Assembly: GCA_002328565.1 (NCBI GenBank)
Contig: DCUU01000026.1
Coordinates: 1 to 10,233 of the forward strand
Source: Candidatus Moranbacteria bacterium UBA2206
Lineage (GTDB): Bacteria > Patescibacteriota > Minisyncoccia > Moranbacterales > UBA2206
DNA: 10,233 nt
Direction of reading: 5' to 3'
Shown: piece after piece, positions 1 through 5,357 of the stretch
How positions within the stretch are numbered: the first letter of the stretch is position 1
Layout of the letters: every line of letters starts with the position of its first letter
Notes under the pieces: generated by a model
Told to the model about the DNA's origin: nothing
What the model saw: only the letters and a program-made list of their open reading frames with translations
Databases searched by the model: none
Translations under genes and position numbers: made by a program

Positions 1-1039
1 GCCCAGGCATAATGCGCCCCGTAAAATCATCCACGATGATCACTTCACCGTCTTTAACAACATAATCTCTATCCTTTTGAAAAATAATTTCCGCTTTCAA
101 GGCTTGCTCCAAATGATGCACATAATTTATTTTTCCCGCATCATAGATATTTTCCACTCCGAGCCAACTTTCAATCTTGGAAATTCCACTGTCCGTTATC
201 GAAATAGCTTTCATCTTTTCATCCAACTCGAAATCTTCGTCTTTTTTGAGACGCGGAACAAGTGAAGCAAATTGTTGATACATCTTAGTTGATTCTGAGT
301 CTAGCGCGCTTATGATGAGAGGGGTTCTAGCTTCGTCAATCAAAATTGAGTCCACTTCGTCAACAATGGCAAAATTTAGTTCTCTCTGCGACATTTGAGA
401 AGCATCTTGCACCATATTGTCGCGCAAATAGTCAAAACCAAATTCATTGTTTGTTCCATAAGTGATGTCGGCGTTATACGCTTCGCGCCGAGTCACTTGT
501 TTCAAATTTTCCATTTCGACGCTCACTTCATTAGCATCAATTATTTTCGGTTCATAAATGTACGATGTGTCGTGAATAATGCAAGCCGTGGAAATTCCCA
601 GAAAATGCAAAATTGATCCCATCCAATTGCAATCGCGTTTGGCCAGATAATCATTGACTGTGACAATGTGCACTCCTTTGCCAGTCAAAGCATTGAGATA
701 CATTGGAAGTAACGCGGTGTGAGTTTTTCCTTCTCCGGTTTTCATTTCGGCAATTCTCCCTTGATGCAAAATTATCCCGCCTGTCATCTGCACATCAAAC
801 AATCTCTTGTTGTCAACTCTCTTGACCGCTTCACGCACAACAGCAAAAGCCTCTGGCAAAATTTCATCCAGCGTTTCCTTTCCTCCTATGCGTTTTTTAA
901 ATTCTTCAGTTTTAGCGCGAAGTTCTTCGTCTGACAATTTGGAAATTTCCGCTTCCAAAGAATTTATTTTTTCGACAATCGGACGAGTCCTTGCGACCTC
1001 TTTTTCATTCGAACCAAAAAGTTTGCTGATAATTGACAT
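1..1039 (-). CDS. secA: SecA preprotein translocase ATPase, N-terminal 346 residues (3' end outside the window)
   Basis: SecA is the cytoplasmic motor ATPase that pushes unfolded preproteins through the SecYEG channel. Reading the minus strand from the ATG at 1037-1039 gives 346 open codons to the window edge. Visible landmarks are [22 protein letters not shown] (residues 85-106), which holds the Walker A loop [16 protein letters not shown] (127-137), [19 protein letters not shown] (191-209), the DEAD-box-type Walker B region [19 protein letters not shown] (226-244) and [12 protein letters not shown] (335-346), where the preprotein cross-linking domain returns to the nucleotide-binding fold. 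The segment at about 157-187 looks longer than in enterobacterial SecA. The second nucleotide-binding fold, scaffold and C-terminal tail lie beyond position 1. No Shine-Dalgarno site precedes the ATG. The gene has its own promoter at 1208-1236 and a leader of about 160 nt carrying two hairpins. The identification is essentially certain. Confidence 0.97.
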   Translation of the reverse strand, partial: MSIISKLFGSNEKEVARTRPIVEKINSLEAEISKLSDEELRAKTEEFKKRIGGKETLDEILPEAFAVVREAVKRVDNKRLFDVQMTGGIILHQGRIAEMKTGEGKTHTALLPMYLNALTGKGVHIVTVNDYLAKRDCNWMGSILHFLGISTACIIHDTSYIYEPKIIDANEVSVEMENLKQVTRREAYNADITYGTNNEFGFDYLRDNMVQDASQMSQRELNFAIVDEVDSILIDEARTPLIISALDSESTKMYQQFASLVPRLKKDEDFELDEKMKAISITDSGISKIESWLGVENIYDAGKINYVHHLEQALKAEIIFQKDRDYVVKDGEVIIVDDFTGRIMPG

Positions 1040-1064
1040 TTTATATTTTAATAATTTGCCCCAT

Positions 1065-1173
1065 TGTCATTCCCGCGCAGGCGGGAATCTAGTCTTGAAT
1101 TTTTGATAATTTGCAAAAACTTAAGTATTTTACAAAGACTATTCACTGGATTCCCGTTTTCACGGGAATGACA
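1065..1173. repeat. Two-hairpin palindromic element, 'TGTCATTCCCG' type (element 1)
   Basis: The element begins TGTC and ends GACA. Just inside each end is a perfect 8-bp hairpin: ATTCCCGC/GCGGGAAT (1069-1076 with 1081-1088) and ATTCCCGT/ACGGGAAT (1150-1157 with 1162-1169), with loops GCAG and TTTC. The two halves are inverted copies, so the whole unit can also fold on itself. It lies in the secA leader, between promoter and start codon. This resembles a bacterial interspersed mosaic element made of paired REP units. Neither hairpin is followed by a T-run in the secA direction, so it is not a simple terminator. Confidence 0.8.
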
Positions 1174-1207
1174 AAAAAACAAAAAACGAATAAAACTTAA
1201 CTTGTTT

Positions 1208-1236
1208 ATTCTAACAAAAAAAGAGGCGAGAGTCAA
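1208..1236 (-). promoter_or_regulatory. Probable sigma70-type promoter for secA
   Basis: On the minus strand TTGACT (1231-1236) and TAGAAT (1208-1213) are separated by exactly 17 bp. Each hexamer has five of six consensus bases. The site starts immediately after the stop codon of the DUF333 gene. Transcription from it would begin near position 1200 and give secA a leader of about 160 nt that includes the two hairpins of the repeat at 1065-1173. Confidence 0.65.
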
Positions 1237-1239
1237 AAG

Positions 1240-1977
1240 TTAGTTTTCCCTAAAAGTCATAATTAAATTATTATATAATTTAATATTATTTGCATTATCA
1301 TTTCCATCATATTCTATTTGATAGGTATATTTATCTCCAAACACATATGTTTCTAAAAAATAAGCGCTACCGAAATCCCTACCACTCACAGCTTTCTTCT
1401 CATTTATTTGTAATTTTTCATAATTACTAAAATCCGATGAATCAAATTTTGGAGCTGTATCTATATTCCAAATATAAGTTATAATTTTTGAATCCTTATC
1501 TATTGTAAAATCTACGCGTTGTTGTACGCTATTATTTTCAATATTCTTGCGTTCATCTTGATCGGAATAAATAATATTGCCGGGATATTTTATTTCATAT
1601 CCATATTTTTCATTCCGATAAGTCTGCCAATCAGAAGTATCAACTTGTTTTTGACTATCGCCCATTTTACATTCCCCTCTTTGAAATGCCCATTCTTCAC
1701 ACTCCGACCCGTCAGAAAATTTGCACATTCCACTTTGACCACCATCTTCGGCTGTGATAATCTCCAATTTTCCGCCATTCTCCCCACAAAAAACCGAGGC
1801 TGGATTAGCTATGCCAACATTATTTTCTTTTACTTTTGGTTTTGGAGTTTGAATTGTTTGTGGTACTGAGACAGAAACATTATTCATCTCATAAACTTTC
1901 CAAACAAATATTCCCGCCGTAATGGCCATGATAATTATAACTAAAGTTCCAACCCAAGTTTTTATGTGTGTGTTCAT
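1240..1977 (-). CDS. Membrane-anchored DUF333-domain protein
   Basis: This 245-residue protein has one hydrophobic N-terminal segment (about residues 8-28), with positive charge before it and no lipobox, so it is probably anchored with the rest outside the cytoplasm. After a Pro/Lys-rich linker, residues 57-103 match DUF333 (ANPASVFC...GGQSGMCKFSDGSECEEWA...GEC), a short domain of unknown function. Its four cysteines (64, 85, 93, 103) could form disulfides. From W117 the sequence reads WQTYRNEKYGYEIKYP, the start of a beta-rich module of about 120 residues seen in many Patescibacterial surface proteins; the gene upstream carries the same module. The start ATG lies 15 bp after that gene's stop, so the two are probably one transcript. 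No enzymatic residues are recognisable and the function is unknown. Confidence 0.85.
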   Translation of the reverse strand: MNTHIKTWVGTLVIIIMAITAGIFVWKVYEMNNVSVSVPQTIQTPKPKVKENNVGIANPASVFCGENGGKLEIITAEDGGQSGMCKFSDGSECEEWAFQRGECKMGDSQKQVDTSDWQTYRNEKYGYEIKYPGNIIYSDQDERKNIENNSVQQRVDFTIDKDSKIITYIWNIDTAPKFDSSDFSNYEKLQINEKKAVSGRDFGSAYFLETYVFGDKYTYQIEYDGNDNANNIKLYNNLIMTFREN

Positions 1978-1992
1978 GTTTTATTTTTAATT

Positions 1993-2964
1993 TTACTTAT
2001 TGACTATTAATTCAAAAGTTTGTAATATTTTTTCGGCCTCATCACATCTATCTTTTTGAAATTGATCAAATTGGCCACCACCAGTATCACCTTTTTGTTC
2101 ACAACAACCATCACAAAAATAAACCCTTCCGTTGTCCTGGGTTATTTTTGTTAAAGCTGATTTATTAGATATATTATTCCACTCATTTTCTAAAACAACT
2201 CGAATAGTCATTATGGAAAAAGGCTGATGTCCATTATTGAAACTAAAACTAACGCTTTGATCACTAGGCTGACTACTTTCAGTTGCCGTATATCCTTTCC
2301 AAGATTCAAGAAAACCTAAACTAAACCCAAGTTTTTCGTTTTTATAAGATCTCCAATCTAATAAATTGGTATTTTTTACAATTTCTGAAAATTTCACTGG
2401 CAACTTAAATTCCTCGTCCAACTCCCGTCTATCAGATGGATTATCTTTTTTAAAAAGAAGATATCCTTTTTCCGTTTTTGGCTCACTAAAATTGATTTCG
2501 CATCTAAAATCCGCAAAGTCTTCCGTCATCCAAGTATCTTCTTCTGATTTTGAAATAAATGAGCAAAAATGCGATCCTAACTTTTTGCCATTATCATCAT
2601 AAACTTCGCCGGGAAAATCACCTTCGAAAAACCAACCACCGACGGCACTTCCCAAAATCAAAACCGGACTGACTATTTCATCATTCGGCTTTAGCGAAGT
2701 TATTATAATTTTGTTGGCAATGCCAATAATTTCTGGGCACGGCGCAAATTCACAATTCGGTGCGGTTCGAGAAACTGCCGATCCGTCCGGACAAAGCTTT
2801 GCCTCCATTGTGCAAGCAATAATTTTATTTTTCTTGGGAAGATTGACTAGTGGACTATTTTCAGTCTTAATTCCTCTCCACAGATAAAAAGAAATTCCAG
2901 CCACCAAAATTGCCAGAATTATTATTACACTAAAAGCTAGAGTTGTTGAGATTCTTTTGTTCAT
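1993..2964 (-). CDS. Membrane-anchored Gmad2 (immunoglobulin-like) domain protein
   Basis: I chose the ATG at 2962-2964 (323 residues) over an ATG 21 bp upstream. Its sequence context, AAAAATAAAAACATGAACA, nearly matches that of the next gene, and it puts lysine and arginine directly before the hydrophobic segment (about residues 8-29). A four-cysteine segment follows (about 51-76, C..M..KLCPDGS......NCEFAPCPE), a small disulfide-type motif often found in Patescibacterial envelope proteins. Residues of about 85-192 (IIITSLKPNDEIVSPVLILGS onward) match Gmad2, an Ig-like fold named from spore germination proteins. From W204 (WRSYKNEKLGF) runs the C-terminal module also present in the next gene. 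It is probably an extracytoplasmic protein with binding or adhesive character; that role is inferred only from domain types. Confidence 0.82.
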   Translation of the reverse strand: MNKRISTTLAFSVIIILAILVAGISFYLWRGIKTENSPLVNLPKKNKIIACTMEAKLCPDGSAVSRTAPNCEFAPCPEIIGIANKIIITSLKPNDEIVSPVLILGSAVGGWFFEGDFPGEVYDDNGKKLGSHFCSFISKSEEDTWMTEDFADFRCEINFSEPKTEKGYLLFKKDNPSDRRELDEEFKLPVKFSEIVKNTNLLDWRSYKNEKLGFSLGFLESWKGYTATESSQPSDQSVSFSFNNGHQPFSIMTIRVVLENEWNNISNKSALTKITQDNGRVYFCDGCCEQKGDTGGGQFDQFQKDRCDEAEKILQTFELIVNK

Positions 2965-3031
2965 GTTTTTATTTTTTACTACCATATATAGGCGAATGGT
3001 AGTGTTTAAGTTTAAATATTTTTATACCATA

Positions 3032-3060
3032 ATTATACCACGAAAAAATAAAACATGCCA
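3032..3060 (-). promoter_or_regulatory. Candidate extended -10 promoter for the Gmad2/DUF333 gene pair
   Basis: On the minus strand TGGTATAAT gives a perfect TATAAT (3032-3037) with an extended -10 TG. A weak -35 (GTGGCA, 4 of 6 consensus) lies 18 bp upstream, overlapping the hairpin arm of the preceding terminator. A second TATAAA lies just downstream (3021-3026). The site is about 70 nt before the Gmad2 gene and after the terminator that ends the hpf unit, which is the expected place. Confidence 0.5.
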
Positions 3061-3081
3061 CTTAAGCTAGTGGCGGTTTTT
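3044..3081. terminator. Bidirectional intrinsic terminator downstream of hpf
   Basis: The hairpin arms GCCACT (3057-3062) and AGTGGC (3069-3074) enclose TAAGCT. On the minus strand the stem is followed by ATGTTTTATTTTTT, suitable for ending the murG-murC-murB-hpf transcript. On the plus strand it is followed by GGTTTTT. The stem is short (6 bp) but well placed between two transcription units. Confidence 0.5.
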
Positions 3082-3087
3082 AAATAT

Positions 3088-3170
3088 TGTCATGCTGAAT
3101 TTATTTCAGCATCACCATAGTAGATCCTGAAACCCGCCTGCCGGCGAGGCAAGGCAAGTTCAGGATGACA
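3088..3170. repeat. Two-hairpin palindromic element, 'TGTCATGCTGAA' type (element 2)
   Basis: The element has TGTC/GACA ends like the repeat at 1065-1173. The left hairpin is ATGCTGAA/TTCAGCAT (3092-3099 with 3105-3112). The right hairpin is ATCCTGAA/TTCAGGAT (3124-3131 with 3159-3166). The right loop is 27 nt and GC-rich, with its own small palindrome (GCCT...AGGC around GCCGGC, 3136-3150), as if one palindrome were nested in another. It lies between the hpf stop and the terminator, in non-coding DNA. Confidence 0.8.
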
Positions 3171-3201
3171 GCATTGTTGATTATGACAGTTTTTATATCT
3201 T

Positions 3202-3570
3202 CTAGAACCTAGCGTCCTTGCTGATCACTATCTTCTTTTTGAGCGAGCGAGCTCCGCGTTCGCGAATATCTTTAAGTTTGTTTTTATCCTTAGTAATCTG
3301 CTTTTGCAAATCTTCTATTATCATGTCAGTTGAACCTTCCACAGACTCTGAAATTTCGGTAGCTCGGTATAGTTTATATGGCGTCTTAATCATAACTTCT
3401 ACATAAAATTTTCCTTTTTTATCCATTGAAACTTCCACCTCATATTCCAAACTTTTTTTCAAAAATTTTTCCATCTTCTGAATTCTTTTCACAATATAGT
3501 CCTTGGTTCGATCATCTAATTCAATGTTCTTGCAAAACCAACGGAGATTGAGCGTTTTGTTTTCTGGCAT
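3202..3570 (-). CDS. hpf: Ribosome hibernation promoting factor / ribosome-associated inhibitor, short form
   Basis: The 122-residue protein fits the HPF/RaiA (S30AE) family, which binds in the decoding channel of the 30S subunit and silences ribosomes in stress or starvation. The N-terminal half gives the beta-alpha-beta-beta-beta pattern (LRWFCKNIELDDRTKDYIVKRIQKMEKFL, then EYEVEVSMDKKGKFYVEVMIKTPYKLYRATE). The last helix (SVEGSTDMIIEDLQKQITKDKNKLKD) is typical. A basic tail ends the protein. The C-terminal dimerisation domain of long HPF is absent, so this is a short form. It starts 84 bp after murB, with a 62-nt palindromic structure in the gap. The stop is TAG, the only non-TAA stop visible. 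hpf is often found near secA, which here lies two genes further on. Whether it is hpf or raiA by name cannot be settled from this sequence. Confidence 0.85.
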   Translation of the reverse strand: MPENKTLNLRWFCKNIELDDRTKDYIVKRIQKMEKFLKKSLEYEVEVSMDKKGKFYVEVMIKTPYKLYRATEISESVEGSTDMIIEDLQKQITKDKNKLKDIRERGARSLKKKIVISKDARF

Positions 3571-3578
3571 ATTTTTTT

Positions 3579-3640
3579 ACCCTGTGGAATAAATTTTGTT
3601 TACAAAATTAATTTGCTTAAAGCAAATTATTCCATAGGGT
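3579..3640. repeat. Cloverleaf-like palindrome between murB and hpf
   Basis: An outer stem pairs ACCCTGTGGAATA (3579-3591) with TATTCCATAGGGT (3628-3640), with one imperfect position (3584/3635, G-T on the plus strand). Inside are two perfect 8-bp hairpins: AATTTTGT/ACAAAATT (3592-3599 with 3602-3609) and AATTTGCT/AGCAAATT (3610-3617 with 3621-3628). The arms meet almost without unpaired bases, forming a three-way junction. It ends 8 nt before the hpf start codon. There is no T-run after it on the minus strand, so it is probably not a terminator. It could be a mobile palindrome or a structured leader of hpf. Confidence 0.7.
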
Positions 3641-3654
3641 GAATTAATTAATTA

Positions 3655-4662
3655 TTAAAATCCCACGTATTGAATTTCTTCACTCAATTGCACGCCTAGC
3701 TCATCGCGTACTTTCATTTTGATAAGACTAGAAAGCATCACAATGTCCTGCGCTTTAGCATTCCCTATATTTACTACAAAATTAGCATGTTTTTCGCTCA
3801 CCTGCGCCCCGCCGATTTTTTTTCCGCGCAGTCCCACCTCATCAATTAGCCAACCGGCTGGAATTTTTCCGTCTATCGCCTTTTGGCCAGTGTCTTTTTC
3901 AAAATTAGCAATAAGTTCTGGGTTATTCACTTTTGGGTTCTTGAAAAAACTGCCAGAACTTGGTTCTTTTGGATTGGGATGAACAACTTTCAAACGGTTC
4001 TCAATGAGCTCTTTGGTTTTTTTGTTAATTTCTTCTTGTTCACCCTTTTCTAATTTCAAAACAACTGAAATTATAATCAAATCCTTATTTTCTTTGAAAA
4101 TACTGTTTCTATAAGAAAATCGACATTCGTTATTTTGGAATTCCAAAATACGAATGTCGTCCTGAGCGTTAGCGAAGGATCTCGTAGAATTAGTACTATT
4201 TTTATTAGAAAGAGATTGCTTCGCTCCGCTCGCAATGACAATAGTTTTTACGCTTTCTACACTATCCGCCATGCAACCCAACGGTATCCCAGCGTTTCCA
4301 CGAATCGCTCCACCAAGTGTTCCGGGAATTCCCGATGCCCACTCGAGTCCTGAAAGACCATTTTTTGCAGATTCTTTAACGATTTGCGACAATAAAACAC
4401 CACTTCCACATTCTATAGAAGTATTATGTATTATGTAGGAAGTATTAAGCATGCGAATAACTAGTCCAGAAAAACCTTCGTCGCTAACAAGAATATTGCT
4501 TCCTCCGCCTAGCACAAAAATTTCCAAATTATTTTCTTTGGCAAATTGCAAAGCTTCAAGAAGCTCCTCCTCGGCGCTCACTTCTACGAAGTGTTTCGCC
4601 GGCCCACCAATTTTGAAAGTAGTCAGTGGCGCTAGTGGAATGTTTTTTTGAATGTTAATCAT
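3655..4662 (-). CDS. murB: UDP-N-acetylenolpyruvoylglucosamine reductase (MurB) with an in-frame repeat insertion
   Basis: MurB is the cytoplasmic FAD enzyme that reduces UDP-GlcNAc-enolpyruvate to UDP-MurNAc with NADPH. Visible FAD-domain motifs are FVLGGGSNILVSD (49-61) and GLEWASGIPGTLGGAIRGNAG (105-125). The catalytic or substrate loop is NECRFSYRNSIFK (178-190). PSSGSFFKNP (234-243) carries the proton-donor Ser, AGWLIDEVGLRGKKIGGAQVSEKHANFVVN covers 269-298, and the final Glu is in EEIQYVGF (328-335). YR-x-S-x-F with a compact C-terminal half fits type II MurB. The length is 335 residues. About 28 of these (142-170, VIASGAKQSLSNKNSTNSTR onward) are not MurB-like and are encoded by a palindromic repeat inserted in frame, just before the catalytic loop. 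All catalytic motifs are intact, so the enzyme may still work. It lies 22 bp after the RAYT gene. Confidence 0.93.
   Translation of the reverse strand: MINIQKNIPLAPLTTFKIGGPAKHFVEVSAEEELLEALQFAKENNLEIFVLGGGSNILVSDEGFSGLVIRMLNTSYIIHNTSIECGSGVLLSQIVKESAKNGLSGLEWASGIPGTLGGAIRGNAGIPLGCMADSVESVKTIVIASGAKQSLSNKNSTNSTRSFANAQDDIRILEFQNNECRFSYRNSIFKENKDLIIISVVLKLEKGEQEEINKKTKELIENRLKVVHPNPKEPSSGSFFKNPKVNNPELIANFEKDTGQKAIDGKIPAGWLIDEVGLRGKKIGGAQVSEKHANFVVNIGNAKAQDIVMLSSLIKMKVRDELGVQLSEEIQYVGF
4121..4159. repeat. 39-nt near-perfect palindrome inside murB
   Basis: CGACATTCG (4121-4129) pairs with CGAATGTCG (4151-4159). TATTTTGGAA (4131-4140) pairs with TTCCAAAATA (4141-4150). Only T4130 is left unpaired, so the stem is 19 bp with one bulge and no spacer. 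It contains codons of the conserved NNECR segment of MurB and runs directly into the repeat at 4155-4240, sharing 5 bp with it. Confidence 0.8.
4155..4240. repeat. Palindromic element of the TGTC...GACA family inside murB (element 3)
   Basis: The element starts TGTCGTCCTGAGCG and ends CTCGCAATGACA. Both halves are types that recur in many bacterial genomes: 'CCTGAGC...GCGAAGGATCTC' and 'GAGATTGCTTCGCTCCGCTC'. The end hairpins are weaker than in the other two elements (GTCCT/AGGAT; ATTGC/GCAAT at 4215-4219 with 4232-4236). It reads through in the murB frame without a stop and is also open in at least one plus-strand frame, the property expected of a repeat that can survive inside genes. Confidence 0.8.
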
Positions 4663-4684
4663 ATTTTTATTACTTTTTATAAAT

Positions 4685-5344
4685 TTATTCCAAAATATAT
4701 TCTTCTAATTCTTTCTTCTCCCTAAAATAATCAGCATTATTTTTTATATACTTTTCATATTCACCAAAATTATTATCAAACTGCCCCAAAATTATTTCTC
4801 TATTGCACAATTTCCCATCCCTCTTCCCAGTATAATCCAAAAGGCTCGAGTATGGCCAATCTTTTTGCAAAAACCCATGAATCTCGTGATTAGCATTCAC
4901 ATAAGCCGAAAGTAAAAGAAGGTATTCATTGGAATTGATATGGATGGATTTGAAAGGGCCTTGAAAAAGTGAACCGGAACGAGAATGCTTTTTATTAAAA
5001 TAAGTTGTATATCCAGAACCGACCTTAAGCATAAATTTACTTATTCCATTTTCCTGCAATTGCTTTAAGATAAAATGATAGTGATTTGGATTTAAACAAT
5101 AACACACAACCTGAACCAACGCATCGGAAATCGTAGGGACTAAGTCCCCATTATGGGGACTTAGTCCCTTCTTCTCCAGTAAATATTTTTCATATATACT
5201 TCCAATTGCATCAATCCTGTTAAATTCTTTCATCGAAAGTAAAAATCTCTCATAATCTTTCTCACCCAAAAATACCTCTCGCTTATCAACTCCGCGGTTA
5301 TATATGTGGTAATATTCGCCATTAGTAAATTCGGTTTTTCGCAT
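4685..5344 (-). CDS. REP-associated tyrosine transposase (RAYT, Y1/HUH nuclease of the IS200-like family)
   Basis: RAYTs are single-strand nucleases related to IS200/IS605 TnpA that cut at REP hairpins. The 219-residue protein opens with GEYYHIYNRGVDKREVF (9-25) and YERFLLSMKEFN (31-42). It has the metal-binding HUH pair in CLNPNHYHFILKQ (H88 and H90). The catalytic Tyr region is GYTTYFNKKHSRSGSLFQGPFK (111-132), with Y115 or Y112 as nucleophile. The C-terminal segment YVNANHEIHGFLQKDWPYSSLLDY is typical of RAYTs. All core motifs are present, so it may be active. Residues 59-70 (KGLSPHNGDLVP) are encoded by a 35-nt palindrome set in the linker before the HUH motif. The gene lies between murC and murB in the same orientation, with gaps of 13 and 22 bp. 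It has no terminal inverted repeats or target duplication I can see, so it is a single gene and not a recognisable insertion sequence. Confidence 0.9.
   Translation of the reverse strand: MRKTEFTNGEYYHIYNRGVDKREVFLGEKDYERFLLSMKEFNRIDAIGSIYEKYLLEKKGLSPHNGDLVPTISDALVQVVCYCLNPNHYHFILKQLQENGISKFMLKVGSGYTTYFNKKHSRSGSLFQGPFKSIHINSNEYLLLLSAYVNANHEIHGFLQKDWPYSSLLDYTGKRDGKLCNREIILGQFDNNFGEYEKYIKNNADYFREKKELEEYILE
5135..5169. repeat. Perfect 15-bp-arm palindrome inside the RAYT gene
   Basis: AGGGACTAAGTCCCC (5135-5149) and GGGGACTTAGTCCCT (5155-5169) are exact reverse complements around ATTAT. Each arm is itself almost a palindrome (GGGACTAAGTCCC). It codes in frame for residues 59-70 of the RAYT. Confidence 0.85.
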
Positions 5345-5357
5345 TTAAATTTTATTT

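Noticed and set aside
1150..1180. Intrinsic terminator after the DUF333 gene formed by the ATTCCCGT hairpin
   Set aside because: In the minus-strand direction the T-run precedes the hairpin and none follows it. The hairpin also lies downstream of the likely secA promoter.
1519..1869. Plus-strand open frame of 116 codons
   Set aside because: It lies antisense within the DUF333 gene, whose domain content is clear. Its protein is a hydrophobic shadow with no motif.
2965..2985. Upstream ATG giving a 330-residue Gmad2 protein
   Set aside because: It has no ribosome site and adds MVVKNKN before the anchor. The second ATG has the same context as the neighbouring gene's start.
3579..3640. tRNA or tRNA-like gene, because of the cloverleaf fold
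   Set aside because: There is no anticodon arm with a 7-nt loop, no TTC-type T-loop and no acceptor end. The inner loops are only 2-3 nt.
1065..4240. CRISPR array or integron-like cassette repeats
   Set aside because: The repeats are few, unequal in sequence, spaced by whole genes and built from hairpins. There are no regular spacers and no cas or integrase genes.
3719..4651. Several plus-strand open frames across murB
   Set aside because: They are antisense to a gene with every MurB motif. Their openness across the repeat is noted only as a property of the repeat.
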